A DNA stretch of 64,000 bases from Anastrepha obliqua (GCF_027943255.1 NC_072893.1:23024001-23088000), one strand, 5' to 3'. Positions 11,660 to 24,764 are shown, counted from the first letter of the stretch. A program made the numbers and translations. Notes: generated by a model from the sequence alone, not told the origin.

Positions 11660-12290
11660 AATCTTCTCAACATCCCGCTTTCCCTCTATGTTCTGAGATT
11701 CTCGTCTTACGTATGTCGTCTTCTACGTCTGGCAACCATCGTCGCCTTGACTGGCCTCGCCTTTTTGTTCCTTCATGATTTGCTTCCAAAACTTTTTTGG
11801 TCGCTCTTTCGCTGTTCATTCTTAGGACGTGTCCATGCCACCGTAAGCTTTGCGACTTTAAAAATCGCATTACATTTCGTTCGTTCCGCGTTTAAAACAC
11901 TGAGCTCGTGGTTATACCGTGTACGGTATGTACCGTCTTCTAATCGTATAGGTCCGCATATTTTTCTGAGAATTTTTTTTTCAAGTCGCATCAGTAAATT
12001 AACTTTAAGGACCCCTGTTTCACAGAAGTGGGTGAAAGCCGGTCTTATTATTAGTTTTGTACATTTGGAGCTTTTGTTCGTTTGATATCAATGAAGACTT
12101 CATAAGTTTGATATGGCCAAAGTATGCTCTGTTAGCTGCCTGAATACGGTCTTGTATTGATAAGGATAGATTCTTATTTATACTGAGTACTACGCCTAAG
12201 TATTTAAACTCTTAGGGCCGGAACATAATAAGTTCTTCTTCTTTCACTTTTCCATTGAAGTATAGAACTGTTGATTTTTACGCTAAGTTA
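11660..12290 (-). mobile_element. RTE-type LINE reverse transcriptase C-terminal part
   Basis: The minus strand reads FKYLGVVLSINKNLSLSIQD, RIQAANRAYFGHIKLMKSSL, then (after a frameshift) RLEKKILRKICGPIRLEDGT and YRTRYNHEL. After another shift near 11870 come SQSLRWHGHVLRM and RRGQSRRRWLPDVEDDIRK. The order YLG, ANRAYFGL, FERKILRKIFGP, LRWAGHVxRM, RGRPRxRWLDDVE is characteristic of RTE-like endonuclease-reverse transcriptases. Stops and two frameshifts show it is dead. Confidence 0.8.
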
Positions 12291-12629
12291 TCCAAGAAGG
12301 AGTTGGTGGTACTTTGAAGCCAACCTTTTTCGGATAAGTTAGAACTATTCCAACACAATAGTCCAGAGAAAAGTGAAATGATATTAACATAATGAGACCC
12401 ACTTGGGCGTAGGGACAGGAGTTTACAACTTACCTACGTTTCCTCAAGACGAAATGGAGCACCAAAAGAAATCCATCAGATCTCCGATTTTTATGGAACC
12501 AAGAAAAAAGTTGAAGAGTTGCTCTATTTCTATGAGATCTATGTCTAGTAAGGCTCTAGCCAATAAAAGAGGTGTGTTTCGTATCCTGCTTTACATAATG
12601 AATACACAAATATCCTACTTGTGTCTGAG

Positions 12630-13935
12630 TGCAACTGGAGCTTTTATTTAAATCGGGTTAAGAAGGCCAGCATAGCTTCCTACTCCACCAAAATCTATGC
12701 TCGGTAAGCCACAGCTCGTTCTTTGGCTCTAAAACGTAGTGGTTCTACCAATTTTGACGTACGGATTTCTGGTTTGGTAGGCAGCTCTTCGGAAGGGCTA
12801 TAATATCACTAAACTGGGGAAGGTGCAAAGGACTGCTTGTATTGGCATCATAGGAACTCCACATCATGATACAGAACTCTGGCATTAATGCGGTTTTGAA
12901 CTTACTTCCCATCGACTTTTACGTTATTTCCATCGCTGCTCAAAGTGTAATCAGTTTAAAGAAGGTTGGCCTATGAAGGCATCCTCTCAAAGGAGATGTT
13001 AGGCGAACATTTGAGGGTCGTGCCAGGTTAATCTTTCCAGGCAGGATTGGAACGAGAAGAAAATCTGTACCGAGGCTGTTACCTCTGTCTTCACTGATGG
13101 CTCCTAGATCTAATCGGAGGTCGGAGCAGGGGTTTTCGCTAAATACGCCAATTTATCTATTTCCTTAATACTGCTAGTGGTTCTCCGGCAGAAGTCTTTG
13201 CGATTCTGCAGCCATGCAGAATGCTTAGGGATCGCGGGAGCGGGGGAGATATCAACATTTTCTCCGATCAGCCAGCTGCGATCTAGGCTCTGACGACGCC
13301 ATGATGCAGATCCAAATTGGTCAAGTCTCATAAAGCAAAGATTTCATATGGGTGTGCAGGTAAAATTTCTCAGATTTGGGTTACAGGACATAGGAACTTA
13401 GACGAAAACGAAAAACATTGCAGGTGAGCTTGTTAGGAAGGGGTCGACTGAATCGATTTCAGAGGTCTCCCACCCGGTCATCGGCATCCCCCTGACTGTT
13501 GTTAAAGAGGAATTGCAGAACTTATTTCTCAAGAAAGGACAGGTCAGATGGAGCTACATTTCTTCGTGTGGTGTTTCGAAATCCTATGGTCCAAGTACAA
13601 TAGGCGTAGGACTCAGAAAGTTCTAGGGACTCCACGCCATTCAGTTTCCAAACTTGTAGCTATGCTTACTGGTCATTGGACGAACGGCACTCACTCAGAA
13701 ATGCTGGGATTGTTGAGCATTTTCTCTGTAAATGCCCGGGTTTGGCAGCCGGTCGATTAAGGGCAGTAGGTGCTCCTTTCTTTGACAACCTGGAGCTGTT
13801 TTGATCCAGTATTCGCTCCACTAAGGAGACGCTTTTTTGGGTTAGATGCATTCGGAGTGGAATGGCAACATTGACATTCCTTGACCAACTTCTCATATGC
13901 ATCAAAGGGTCAGGAAAGTTGAGGAAGAGTTAACT
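12630..13935 (+). mobile_element. RNase-H-bearing LINE: RT tail, RNase H and Cys cluster, broken
   Basis: Across several frames the plus strand gives a reverse transcriptase tail (LPILTYGFLVW, RKGYNITKLGKVQRTACIGI). RNase H follows, with VFTDGS near 13088, a SDQPAA aspartate, and WVTGHRNLDENE. A terminal IVEHFLCKCPGLAAGRLRAV cluster lies near 13710-13760. RNase H plus a C-terminal Cys motif points to the I/LOA/R1-like or RNase-H-containing Jockey groups. There are many stops and frameshifts. Sequence from 12291 to 12630 is not clearly assignable. Confidence 0.75.
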
Positions 13936-14439
13936 TTGTAATATCCGCTTCGCTCTCCAGTTTCTCTACACAAATTTCGTATTTTTCTTCCAAGGGCTTA
14001 AGTCCAACTGGAGTTGGCCGTCACACTGTCACACCCTGATTCGCAATTAGCGAAATTATTCTAGGTTTGAAATTTGTTTCACTAACTAGCGTATTTCCTG
14101 CAGGGTATCTGCGAGAAAATTTTATACTTTCTTTGTTGCATTACTCGAGTGTATTTTAATAAGGCACTTGTAGTTGAATAGCTTTTGCTATAATTTGAGT
14201 TTTATGCATTTATTGGTAATTAATTTTCATTATTTTAAAGTGTGCGTTTTCTTTCATGAAAAAATATGTGGAAATTCTATTATTCTTATGACAAAAGAAT
14301 TTCCAACACTTAATAATATGTAAACGATTCCATGTCAAGTGAGTGAAGCATGCTGGAAATTGTGTTAAATTTTTCTAAAAATTCGTTCATATGTATGCGT
14401 GATTATAATAATAAGTAAACTGAAATGTTGGAAAAAAAT
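13936..14439. other. AT-rich non-coding stretch
   Basis: Nothing recognised. It includes the probable untranslated tail of the preceding LINE and AT-rich unique sequence. Confidence 0.45.
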
Positions 14440-15290
14440 TTCATTATTTCTAAATTTATTCAGCGTTGAAAATTTTCGATATGGACGTCATTCACACCAT
14501 CAAGGCTCAGCTTTAAGCCTTTTTCTCTTTAATCCGGTGATGGACTTCCTTATGCGTGAAATGCAAGGCAACCTCCCTTAGACACTGCTGTCGATGCTTA
14601 TGTAGCCCTTCTCGCATGCAACAAAGCCATCCTCCAAGAAAATCTGAACCGGTGGGTTATCGCCCTTGAATCAAATGGGTTACGACTAAGCCGTTCAAAG
14701 ACTGAAGTAATCGAGTTTCATTTTGCCACAGCGAATTGTGATAGTCCAGCTCTTACAATAAATTATGTTCTCCTCAAAATAGTTGATAGCTTGAAATACC
14801 TGTGCTCGCTTGTCCGCGAAGATGGCACCTTCGAACGAGAAATTGATAATCAAATTCAATGTGGATAGCAAAGCTAGAGAGCAGTCTCCGGTGACCTGTG
14901 CGACAAAAAAATTCTACAAAAATTAAAAGGAAAAATCAGACCGGCAGTGACTTATGCATCCGAGTGCTGGGCTGTACCACATAAACTAGAGCTGAAACTG
15001 CACGCGGCAGAAATGCAATTGCTGAGGTGAGCCAGTGGCGTTACACTGCTGGACAAGATTCAAACCATCTTTATTATTGGTAACAATAAAATGGCTCCAA
15101 TCAGCACTAAACTCCAGGAAAACCGCTTGCGCTGGTATGGCCATGTAATGAGAAGACAGAGGATCAGGCAGTGAGGCCAAAGTCTAGGCAGACTACCAAA
15201 AACCTGGAAAAATACTATTGCAAATGACTATTCAGGACCGCGAAACCAGGAGATTTCCAACAAGGAGAGCCGGTCCGAAATAGGATAAAG
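14440..15290 (+). mobile_element. Degenerate LINE reverse transcriptase (RTE/BovB-like)
   Basis: The frames give HHQGSALSLFLFNPVMDFLM, ALESNGLRLSRSKTEVIEF, YLCSLVREDGTFEREIDNQI, TYASECWAVP and ENRLRWYGHVMRR. These correspond to the RT motif HQGSALSP, the thumb/YLG region and the C-terminal LRWYGHV. The FADD box that should lie near 14585 is not recognisable. Several stops and at least one frameshift make it a pseudogene. Sequence continues to about 15290 without a clear 3' tail. Confidence 0.75.
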
Positions 15291-15326
15291 CTAGGTTAAA
15301 GAGGAAGAAGAAGAACAGTTTAAAAT

Positions 15327-15805
15327 TTTGGTTTGAAGTATTTTAAAGTGAAATATCTTGGGCCCTTTTGTAGCAGTTCTTCAAGCCCTGCCATTATACG
15401 GTGTAGTCACCGGTTGGCATCGGGTACCTCATTTAACGGTATGCCTAGGAAACTCGAGTTGGGTTCAAAGGGAGTGGGGTGCTTGGTGGGTGGGTTAAAC
15501 GGAGTATGTGAGTAGGTGGTTCGTATCGTGTGGAGTGGACCTTCACGTGCCGGACATATGTTGAGTATGTCGGGTTCGATTTTGAATAGATAGCAGTTTA
15601 ATCTGCTACAATATCCTGAACGTAATTGAGTCCAGATGAGTAGGTCTCACGAGGCAGCTGAATCTCTTCATCTGCGATGAGTGGTGCTTGAACTCCGATG
15701 ATGACATTCGGGGTTCGGGAGTTTAGGAAGATCGTAAGATACTCCTGATGAATGCCGTTTAATGTCTGTCTATAAACTGGCTGGTTCAGTAGTTGTAGGT
15801 TCCAA
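15327..15805 (-). mobile_element. Jockey-like LINE ORF2 C-terminus
   Basis: Minus-strand text reads through a decayed LPRETRVTLAQLRSGYC-like region, a serine/tyrosine-rich segment ending PPTHILRLTHPPSTP, and a terminal stretch ending NEVPDANR (degenerate). The same C-terminal region occurs at 32950-33325 on the minus strand, which supports one family. Both copies are broken. Confidence 0.6.
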
Positions 15806-16350
15806 TTTTCGCAGCCTGTTCAAATGGGCAAGGGCAAGAAAATTTGGCGTACTCTTCCACCAACTCTTATTGAAAGAAACTAATTGACTTCCAGACTTCT
15901 GCTAGGATCTCACTAGGTCATGGGGAATCATATCTAAGTATACAAATCTTACATTCGAGGAAAAAGTTAAAGCAGCCATTTACAGTCGCTGGATTGATTT
16001 GGCCAACTGCCTGAGTATTGGGTTCTCTTTGGCCTATAATGGACGAATGAAGAACACAAAACTTACTGAAATCCTGCAAACTGAGCTTATGATTTCTCAA
16101 CTGGACGCTAGACCATTGGATATACGAGCATCAGGTAAGGAGCCGTAGGTAATGAATTCTGTAGGTGCTGTAGAGATGCGAAAGAAACAGCACAACCAGT
16201 GCGAATTCTTCGCACTTCAGATTTATGGTGGACCATCGCTTATTCAAAGATTTATATAATTTAAACAGAGGATCTCAAGCTGGAAAGGCTCATTGTATTC
16301 ACCAAAAGATTTGCATGGCTGAAGGACAGGTAGGTACAAGTTTGGAGCAA
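15806..16350 (+). mobile_element. Degraded LINE RNase H/Cys-cluster tail
   Basis: Translation shows EFCRCCRDAKETAQ near 16155-16195 and a later LKLERLIVFTKRFAWLKDR. These resemble the end of RNase-H-bearing LINE ORF2 (FCRSCRDxEEEETxEH, RFIKRFGWLKD). The preceding part (RARKFGVLF) is weak. It directly follows the inverted Jockey-like piece at about 15805, a junction of two decayed elements. Confidence 0.5.
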
Positions 16351-17902
16351 AATTTCTTGGTTATCTCAATGGGCTTCTCTGGTTACCAAGTGAGTTCTTT
16401 TCCAAAGATGCTCGTCTAACCTCCGTTTTCTTTTTTCTAATTGTAACTCAGAGATATTTCTTGCCTTCATATTTCAATGGCTTCAGTTTTTGCAGTTATG
16501 TAAAAGTTTCTCTCACAAAGAGTGAAGCTCTGAGTCCCTCCTATGATTTCATCATAACTTCCGCGACATTTGGAATTTCTTAATTCGCGCCTGGTATGTG
16601 ACAATAGTTGCAGCTTTTCTATACAAATGCCCACATCGTATTAAAGCCTCGACAATCTCGACTACCCACTCAAAAAATTATGATACTGAAAATTACTTTG
16701 TAACGAATTGCAATTACAAACCAACACACACCGGCTTCAAAATTTATGATCATCGTCAACATAAATCGAATTTTTCTATGCAATTTCAATAAATCACAAA
16801 AAAAAAAAAAATGCGAAATGTGATTTGGCTTAAAAGAACACCGTTATGCAGTAATTAAGTTCGGCGAAGAGGGGAAAAGAAAATGAAAAACCAAAAAAAA
16901 AAATAATTCCAGCCTAATAAAATAACAAAGAACGAAGAGCACAAATGGTTTGCAGCGACAATCTTTTGTATATTTTACAATAGCAACAACAAAATTATTG
17001 CTGAAGTAATCAACAAATTGCAGTTGCTGTTTTTAAAACGTAGGTGGAGGGGCATTCCCAATTGGAATTGGCTTTAACAAGGAAAATTTGTATATTATAT
17101 TTGGATTACAAAGAATTGTACGCCTGCGATTGTCAATTTTTTTTTAATATTTTTAATAAAAAGGGGTCTGATTCCATTCAGAATTATGCCGTTAATGCTT
17201 GATTTCCAGTAGCAAAATGGCTCTTCGATAGAAGGTCCCATAGACCTATCGAGTAGAATTAAAATAAACCAACAGTGTAAATGAGTAACGGATCTACCGA
17301 AGTAACGGTACATATAAAAAGATGCTGCCGTAATAACGTAACAGACGAGTACAGATTTATGATAAAAAAAAAAAAAAAAAAAAAAAATGGGACTCTCTGG
17401 CATTTTCTGGATTTCCACCCCGCCATTTAAATTATAGTTCAATAACAGCAAAATTTCATATTTTCAACCTTTTTTCGTTCGGTGCATACACAAAAAATGG
17501 CTCAAAAAATTGTTTTTTCTTGTTGTTAACCTTAAATTTCTTTGGCCAAGAAAATCAGACACTTAATTTTTTAATAACTTTTTTTTATTTATTTAATATT
17601 TGTATTATTTTATTTATTTAATATTTAACCACCTTTTTTATTATTTATTAAATATTTTTATTTATTAAATATTAAACGACCTTATCCCTCCCTTCCTTCA
17701 CAAATGTTGAAAAAATGATACATTATGGTTTATTAAAAAAAAAGAACACTATTTGACCCATTAATTATAGATACCCTCAAAGTCCCCAAAATGTAAAAAG
17801 GGGCACTATAAAAAAAAATTTCATTGAAAAGAGAGGCCAAAAAAGATCGATTTGTACCAAGAAAACTGCAATTCAACTCAAGTGTCAAAGCGCTGAAACT
17901 TA
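16351..17902. other. AT-rich non-coding stretch with poly(A)
   Basis: Nothing coding recognised. It holds a poly(A) of about 25 at 17363-17387 and TTTATT-rich repeats at 17585-17675. The frame at 17095-17451 on the minus strand is interrupted by the poly(T) tract and has no domain. Confidence 0.5.
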
Positions 17903-18905
17903 GTTGGCAACCCTATCGAAAATTAGTTATGAATCAAATGAATCAAAACAGTCAAACAAGTCATTTAATGCCGACTACACAAACGTGTAGCTTCATTTTA
18001 AATTTTGAAATAAATAAAGAAACGTAAATTTAGTTGGCAACGCGCTTAGTTGGCAACGCTCTGAATTAAAACAGTCAAGAATGCCGTTAAGTGATATCTC
18101 CACATACGTTAAGCTTAATATTATATTATAAATAAAAATATTTAAAAATATTGGCAACCCTATTGAAAAATCGTTTTGAATTAAAATATTTTATGTTACC
18201 CACACATACATACTTATGACGTTTTATTATATTACAGGGATATTTCAAAAAAAACAAAAAAGCAATTGAAAGTTAGTTGGCAATCCTATTGAAAAATCGT
18301 TACGAATTAAAACATTTAATATTACCTACAGATACATACTTATGATGTTTTATTATATTACAACAATATAAAAAAAAAAAAAAAAAAAAAAAATTGGAAC
18401 TTATTTGGCAACCCTATTGAAAAATTGTTATGAATTAAAAAAGTAAAAAATGTCATTCATTGTTGTCTATACATACAGTTAGTTTAATAGTATATTTTCA
18501 AATAAAATGTTTTTTACTAAGTTGGCAATCCTACTGAAAATTAGTTATGAATCAAAACATTCAAAAATCCATTCATTGTTGTTTACAGATACGCGCAGCT
18601 TAATTTAATTTATTAATTATTAATTTTCGAATAAATGCAAAAAAAATTGAAACATGGTTGGCAACTCTATTGGAAAATAGTTATGATTTAAAACAGTCAA
18701 AAATGCCACTCATTGTTGGTTACACATACGTCTAACGTTATATAATATTTTGTGCTCAAATAAACATACAAAAAATTTAGCATAGTTAGCAACTCTATCG
18801 GAAAATATTTTTGAAATAAATCCTTTTTAAAATCACTTTTTTGTTTATTTTAAAATATTTTATTTATTATTATTTTAAAATATTTTAGAAAGGATGGCAA
18901 TCCTA
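17903..18905 (+). repeat. Tandem array B, ~125 bp monomer, TTGGCAACCCTAT core
   Basis: Core starts lie near 17903, 18033, 18049, 18151, 18276, 18404, 18521, 18657, 18785 and 18892, with most spacings of 102-136 bp. The monomer runs: GTTGGCAACCCTATTGAAAA, ATNGTTATGAATTAAAACA, TCAAAAATGCCATTCATTGT, TGTNTACACATACGT, an AT-rich stretch and poly(A). The first 20 bp match array A, but the remainder differs. Two cores only 16 bp apart at 18033/18049 mark an internal deletion or duplication. No coding sequence. Confidence 0.85.
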
Positions 18906-20575
18906 TACGAATAATCCGAGCGATAACACCTATCTGCATAAGCTTAGAAAGTAAAATATTAGCCAAACACAAACAGAGAATCGTTTCGAGAACCCAAGCA
19001 AATACCAGCTGACTTTCCTGTTGGCTGAAGCACACAAATTCCAGTTGGGTTTGCTGTTCAAAAATTAAGACAATAATCAAACTATGTACCTGTATATGTA
19101 TGTGCATGTGTGCATATGCATGAATGTTTGCATAAATTCAGCGAACACTAAGATTATTAATTTTAAACAAAACAAAAAAAAAAACAAAAAAAAAAGTTCA
19201 TAAAAATGACTATGCAACAAATTTCGATTGTCAGTGCAATAAAACAGAGGAGCGCAAAAGTAACGAATGCCCACCGATTCAGAGCAGAACAAAAAGCAGC
19301 GAATATAAAAACTTTGAAATACAAAGAAAAGCAACAAACAAAAACCAAAACAACAGGAAAAAAAAACTTTAAACTAAACACATCAAAATACAATGCAACA
19401 TTTTGTTGTCAATAGTCGCATGTGAGAGGCGGAAGAAAAGAAGAAGACGAAGCAACAGCAACACACTGACGGCATAAAGACTAATAAGAGGCCGTAGAGG
19501 GGAACAACCACACATTTTATGATTGCAACAATTGAGTGCGCACCACTTACATAGTCACACACACACACGTATATATAAATATTGGCAATAAAGCCATCCA
19601 TCCACAAGCTGCTTATAAACATGCTGCAACACAACAAGCGCACACATACATGCAAACAAATACACAAGCACATGCATAGGCACGTATGAAGGTATGTTTC
19701 GTATTTTTAGTTGCATTTGCGACATGTGAAAAAATCAAAATCAAATTCAAAAGCGCAATTTAGTTATGCATTGAAGCGTTGCGGCACGTCGCAAGCACGT
19801 TGGTGGCGCCGCCGCCGTCGTTGGCGTTGCAACAACTTACAAAGCTAATGTCGCTAAGTCCAAGTTGCTGCATAGTTGCCATACACAGCAACGCTTGTTT
19901 TGTGCGTTTTTTGGCAATAAATGCTGAGCGGCCATCAGCAATCGAACCGAGGCACCACTGCAATTATCTCGGTCGATTGCATTCATTTGTAGCGTAATGT
20001 GCGCACACAGCTGGCTTACCATATTTGCTCAAGAGTGTGCCACGACAAGCGTTCGCAATGGTGGAGGAATAAAAAATCGAAATTTGATGCGTAGCTGACT
20101 GAATGTGGCTGCTCCGATTGTTGCATGGCAATTGCCAGCGCTCCGATTACAAGCGAAATTGATTTGAGCAAATTATCTTTGGTTCTGAGAATAGAATGGG
20201 TCATAGTTTATATGGATGAAAATTGAACGAGAAGGGTCATTTAAGCGGAAGGGGCGAAGGAAAGTCTTTACCACTACTTGTGAGAATGTCCGGGGCTAGC
20301 TAGGGCACGACTCCGCTTCTTCGGTAAGCGTTTCCGACAGCAAATTAAGGAGATCTCAGACATCGAGATAAACTATTTGATGTTATACTTGGACCTCACC
20401 AAAAACAAAAAAAAGACATTATCACACGAGACAGTGGTAGTAAAACGGTGCTGGTCACTAACAAGGATTATTTCAGTGGAAATATTTAACCACTTTAACA
20501 ACAACAACATTTAAGATTTGAGTACGAGGGTCCAATTTGAAGATCTTTTTATTGCAGGAGCAAAGGAAAACTCGA
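18906..20575. other. Non-coding stretch
   Basis: No gene or transposon recognised. CA/TATG microsatellite-like patches lie near 19090-19120 and 19556-19575. The region 19740-20030 is relatively GC-rich with frames on both strands, but none has a recognisable domain. Confidence 0.5.
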
Positions 20576-20852
20576 GCTGCCGCCGTAAGGGCTTGGTGCG
20601 TGACTACCATTCAGGAGTGCGTAGGCTTGAATCTCCGTGCATGAAACAGCAAAATGATAGATAAAGTTTTATCCAATAGCTGTCGCCCGTCGGCAAGCAA
20701 TGGCAAGACTCCGTATTTCCTCCATAAAAAAGCTACTCATAAAAAAATATTTCCGTTCGGAGTCGGCTAAAAACTGTAGCTCCCTTCATTGTGTGGAACA
20801 ACGTCAAGACAGCCAAACATCAAACAAACGGTGTACGCGCCAATTATTTATT
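20576..20852 (+). mobile_element. tRNA-derived SINE, diverged copy
   Basis: The head GCTGCCGCCGTAAGGGCTTG GTGCGTGACTACCATTC and the B-box-like GGCTTGAATCT (20624-20634) are followed by ATGAAACAGCAAAATGATAG, GTCGCCCGTCGGCAAGCAAT, CGTTCGGAGTCGGCT and GTGTACGCGCCAATTATTTA. Order and wording match the minus-strand copy at 11293-11606. An internal deletion removes part of the GGAGGAGG segment. Confidence 0.8.
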
Positions 20853-21314
20853 AATTTTTATTATGCTGCGGAAATACAGTTTATATTAACCGTCTTCGAT
20901 TCGCCATGTGTTAGCGAGTGGTGAATAGATGACCGCTGAATAGTGACACCGGCATAAATAAACACACATTCGCAGCACTGGAAAAGAGCAGTCAATAATG
21001 ACATTTGCTTGGAAACACTTAATGAGTGCTGGCAATGAAACTTGCCTAATAACAGAGAAGCGAGTTAGCAGCATTGAATATAGTGAGCTACCTATATCAT
21101 TTTCATAAGGTATAACCAGCGGCGAGTTTTGCTCGATAACCTTGCGAGTAGAGCCCAAGTGTGACGAGCAGAGAAGTGGCGAATCGAAAACGCCTATTAT
21201 TTTTATTATTCAAACCAATCTGAAAAATTATCAATAATGCATTACAATAAACAGTGTAAGTGCGCGTGATTTTTGTGTAGTTTTGACAAACTTTGTTATC
21301 AGTAAAAGGGTTTT

Positions 21315-22300
21315 AAATGTACCCATTCTGGAAATAAATGGAATAGAATTACCTCTAAATGGGGAAGTTAAATATCTAGGAATTATCCTGGATGAAAAAT
21401 TCAGCTGTGCAGCCCACCTCAACTCAGTAATAAATAAGGCAAAGAAAAACCTTTGAACAACAAAACAACTTTTGGGTAAATCGTGCGGCCTGAGCTCTAA
21501 AATGACCTTCTAGATTTACACCCAAATGGTAAGACCTATCTTAATATATGTATGGGGCATTGGTATATTGGACAAAAACTATTGAAATTACAGCTATATC
21601 AAAACTGTGTAGACCACAGACTCTGGCTTGCCTAAGCATAACAGGGCCTATGAGAACTACCACGACTGCTAGCGTCGAAGTGCTTTTAAATCTACCACCA
21701 CCACACTTAGCAATACAAGAGGAAGTTGCTATGCAAATACTCTCTTTTCACATGAAAGCAAAAATTTAAACCAGAAGATCTTACTGGACACCTTAATATC
21801 TTAAAAAGGTTTGATCATGCAGCTTACATGACCCAGGCGAATGAGCACACGGATCTCGCGTACTCAATTTTACTAAGAGCTACAAGGTTATCTTCCCATC
21901 TAAGGAAAAGTGGAGCACTAGCCGAAATGTCTACATAATGACTCGCAAAAATGGTACACAGATGGATCCATAACGCTTCAGGGGATAGGAGCAGAAATAG
22001 TAGGACCTGGGACGTACAAATCTTTAACACTGAGCTTAGATGCCCTAATTTTCAATGCGGAGCTTTTCGGAGCTTAATGGAAACAGTGCGAATCGTATCC
22101 AAAAGAGGGTTCAAAAAAGTAAAAACTAAAATACTTTCAGACAGTCAATCAGTCCTCGAAGCTTAAATAGCTTTACGCTTAGTTCAAAAGTCCTTATAAA
22201 ATGTAACAAAGTACTCAACAAACTGGCGACTCTTAATCAGATCTCCCTCATTTGGGTACCCAGGTACCTTACCGCCATTGTATTGCGGGCAGTGAAGCAT
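21315..22300 (+). mobile_element. RNase-H-bearing LINE: RT tail and RNase H, broken
   Basis: The reading gives VKYLGIILDEKFSCAAHLNS (RT thumb), MVRPILIY, a connection region, then RNase H. Catalytic positions visible are D in WYTDGSIT (about 21950), E in NAELFGA, and D in LSDSQSVLEA. A WVPRYL stretch near 22252 stands where WVPGHxGIxGNE is expected, with the final acidic/His positions lost. Several stops and frameshifts are present. The Cys-cluster tail is not found downstream. Confidence 0.8.
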
Positions 22301-22674
22301 TCCTTTATTCTTGTTTATTATTTAAGACTGCTTCAAAGCTGCACCTCTTCGAAAGCATTCTCTGCCACAAATGGATCTCCGTTTGACACACTGGCAACTT
22401 TGACCCATCTTTGTACCAGAGATTGATTATCTATGTTCCAGAGCGTCGGATCTAAGAATAAGGATATCTCGAAATTTCTAAAAGCCTTTGGCACAGGAGT
22501 TATTGCATCACTTACTAGCATTACTTTATTATTATTATTTATGAATTTCATTGCAATATCCATATGCCCTGTGAAATTTCCAATCCTTTACTCAGAAATA
22601 TTATTAAATCTTAGCGCTCCTAAGGTAGCTGCCTTTTCAGCCATGGTAGGGTAGGGCAAGGTTGATAGATTACC
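22301..22674. other. Unassigned stretch
   Basis: No recognisable element. The minus-strand frame at 22333-22563 has no known motif. Confidence 0.4.
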
Positions 22675-22980
22675 AGGTTTGGCCAATCTGCTATAGAGAA
22701 AAACAAAATTGTGCGCGAAACTGCGGCGGCCACTACGCCGAGTACCCGAATTCCGCCCGCTCAATTTATACATATTCACACACTTGTCTAATCAGTCAAA
22801 TGTTCAGACGGCAACGAAGTCAATGGCTGTGTTGACTATTTTCGTATATCACCAACACAATCCCAGTTTTTCCACACAAACAAACTGCTGTCATGACCCT
22901 GGTGACGTCAGTCAGTCTGCTGATCCTTTAAAATTCGCTGGGAGCTGGTTAACCGTCTGATCTTGGCGACAGCTGACCTT
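22675..22980 (+). mobile_element. MITE X copy 1 (AGGTKTGGCCA termini)
   Basis: It starts AGGTTTGGCCAATCTGC, contains AACGAAGTCAATGGCTGT, a CACTTGTCTAATCAGTC stretch, CTGTCATGACCCTGG, TGACGTCAGTCAGTCTGCTG, and ends GTCTGATCTTGGCGACAG. The interior aligns by eye with 60470-60675 and 60860-61150. A second, shorter repeat of the last 35 bp follows at about 22985-23020. No coding capacity. Confidence 0.7.
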
Positions 22981-24764
22981 TCCGAATCGCTGAGAGCTGA
23001 TTAATGGTCTGAATTTTTTGCATAGGAGATATTCCTACAAGTGCACGGACTGCATACGTGGCGCAGGTTCTCATTGCCCCAATTAAGTCGAAGCACACCA
23101 ATCGTAAGTAGTTTATATCACTTGGTAAATAGAATTTGTCTTACTGGGAGTGGTGAAAATTCACAATTTTTTTCGTTGTTAAAGATGTGGGGCGAATCAG
23201 GCTCAATTGTTTTTACTCACCTGTAAGTAAAAGGAATAAAAAAAAAAATTTATTAGTTTTGTTACAATTGAGTTTTTTTTATAAAGCTGAACATATAAAG
23301 GAATTGGAATAATTTAAATGAATATTTCATCTAAATATGTACTTTTATACAGTCAACGTCAAAAGAAAGTGTACGAGTGTATTCACACATTTTTATATTA
23401 CTATTTATTTATTTATTTCCTTTTTTATAATTTTGTTTTTTGTTTTTCTTCTTTTAAATTTAGTTCATATCAAAAACCGTAGAAAGCTATGTTTCAAACT
23501 TTGTATAAAATTGTATTAAAAAAAAATTGTAAAAAATTTTTAATAAAAAAATAATTTGTAAAAAAAAATTGAGATTAGGCCGATAGCCCCAGAAGCTACT
23601 AGTTGCCTTGCAATTGTAATGTTATTATTTATAATTATATTTCTTATAAATAAATAAATAAATAACTAAGTAAAAATTCGTTACATTTCCAGCACAATTT
23701 CGAACTTCTTACTCAAATTTCTAAAAAAAAGTTTTATAGATCGTTGAATTTTGGTACAATAAAGTGTAAGTTGCAGTGGCGCCAGCAAGAGGAAGCAGGC
23801 AACTGCGGTAATAGCGCAGACACACCAAATTTAGCGAAGTCCTCAACCATCTGGACGATCATTCTGACAGAAAAATGTGAAACACAGATGACGCTGCAAG
23901 CAGTACGAAGCCGTTGTTCCTAAGCAACGACAGGTGGGCGTTCCCACTACTTAGGACTGGTAGCGGCAGGCTAATCATCTGCCCTGTCAGAAATCAAATA
24001 GATTAGCGAAACCAACGCCAGACAAAAGTCTTGTCGAAGCCCTATGCCGCCGAGAGGAGTCACCAAGGAAAACAAAGAAAAAACTGTAAGTTTTAAGAAG
24101 ATCAAAAATCACATTAATTTTGGAGAATTTCTTTTGGTCGCATGTTTTTCATTTAACGTCAGCAGAAAAAATTGTCCAAAACCAATGCAATTTTTGAGCC
24201 ACCTGAAACTTACACTTGCCTCCAAATTTAATGATCCATAAAACTGCATACCGGAAATTTTTCTCAAAATTTTTATAAAAATTCAGTGATCTATAAAACC
24301 GTATACTTCAAAATTTTCAGAATGTGAAACTTGGAAGTTTGATGAAAATTTGTCGAATTTTTACAAATTTCATACAAAATTCAAAACTTTGGTCCATACG
24401 GCCTGACAATACTACAATCCAGGCAGCGCTACCATCGAAATATTTCGAACAATTCCATAAGTGGTATAATAAGGCTCATATTCAAGACAGCTGGCCATCA
24501 TTTAAATACTCATATTATCATCATCCTATTCTCATTAAACTACCCATTTTCGTTCTAGCCATGGGAAAGTTCTGATAGTTTCCCTTTGTTGGTGTGATAT
24601 TCTATCTCTCTTTTACTAATAGCAATTTCTATAACTGAAAAAATATATCTACTATGCTCTAAAGGCAAGGCAACTAATCATTTTTATGCTTACAATGTAA
24701 TAACTACTGACAATTAAACTCCTCATTGTCGTCATCACAAATTTCTCAGCACTAATAATCACAC
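22981..24764. other. Non-coding stretch with a GC-rich island
   Basis: AT-rich low-complexity sequence at 23230-23570 is followed by a GC-richer block at 23770-24060. That block (ending CCTATGCCGCCGAGAGGAGT) may be a LINE 3' region, but I could not identify a protein. Otherwise nothing recognised. Confidence 0.4.
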
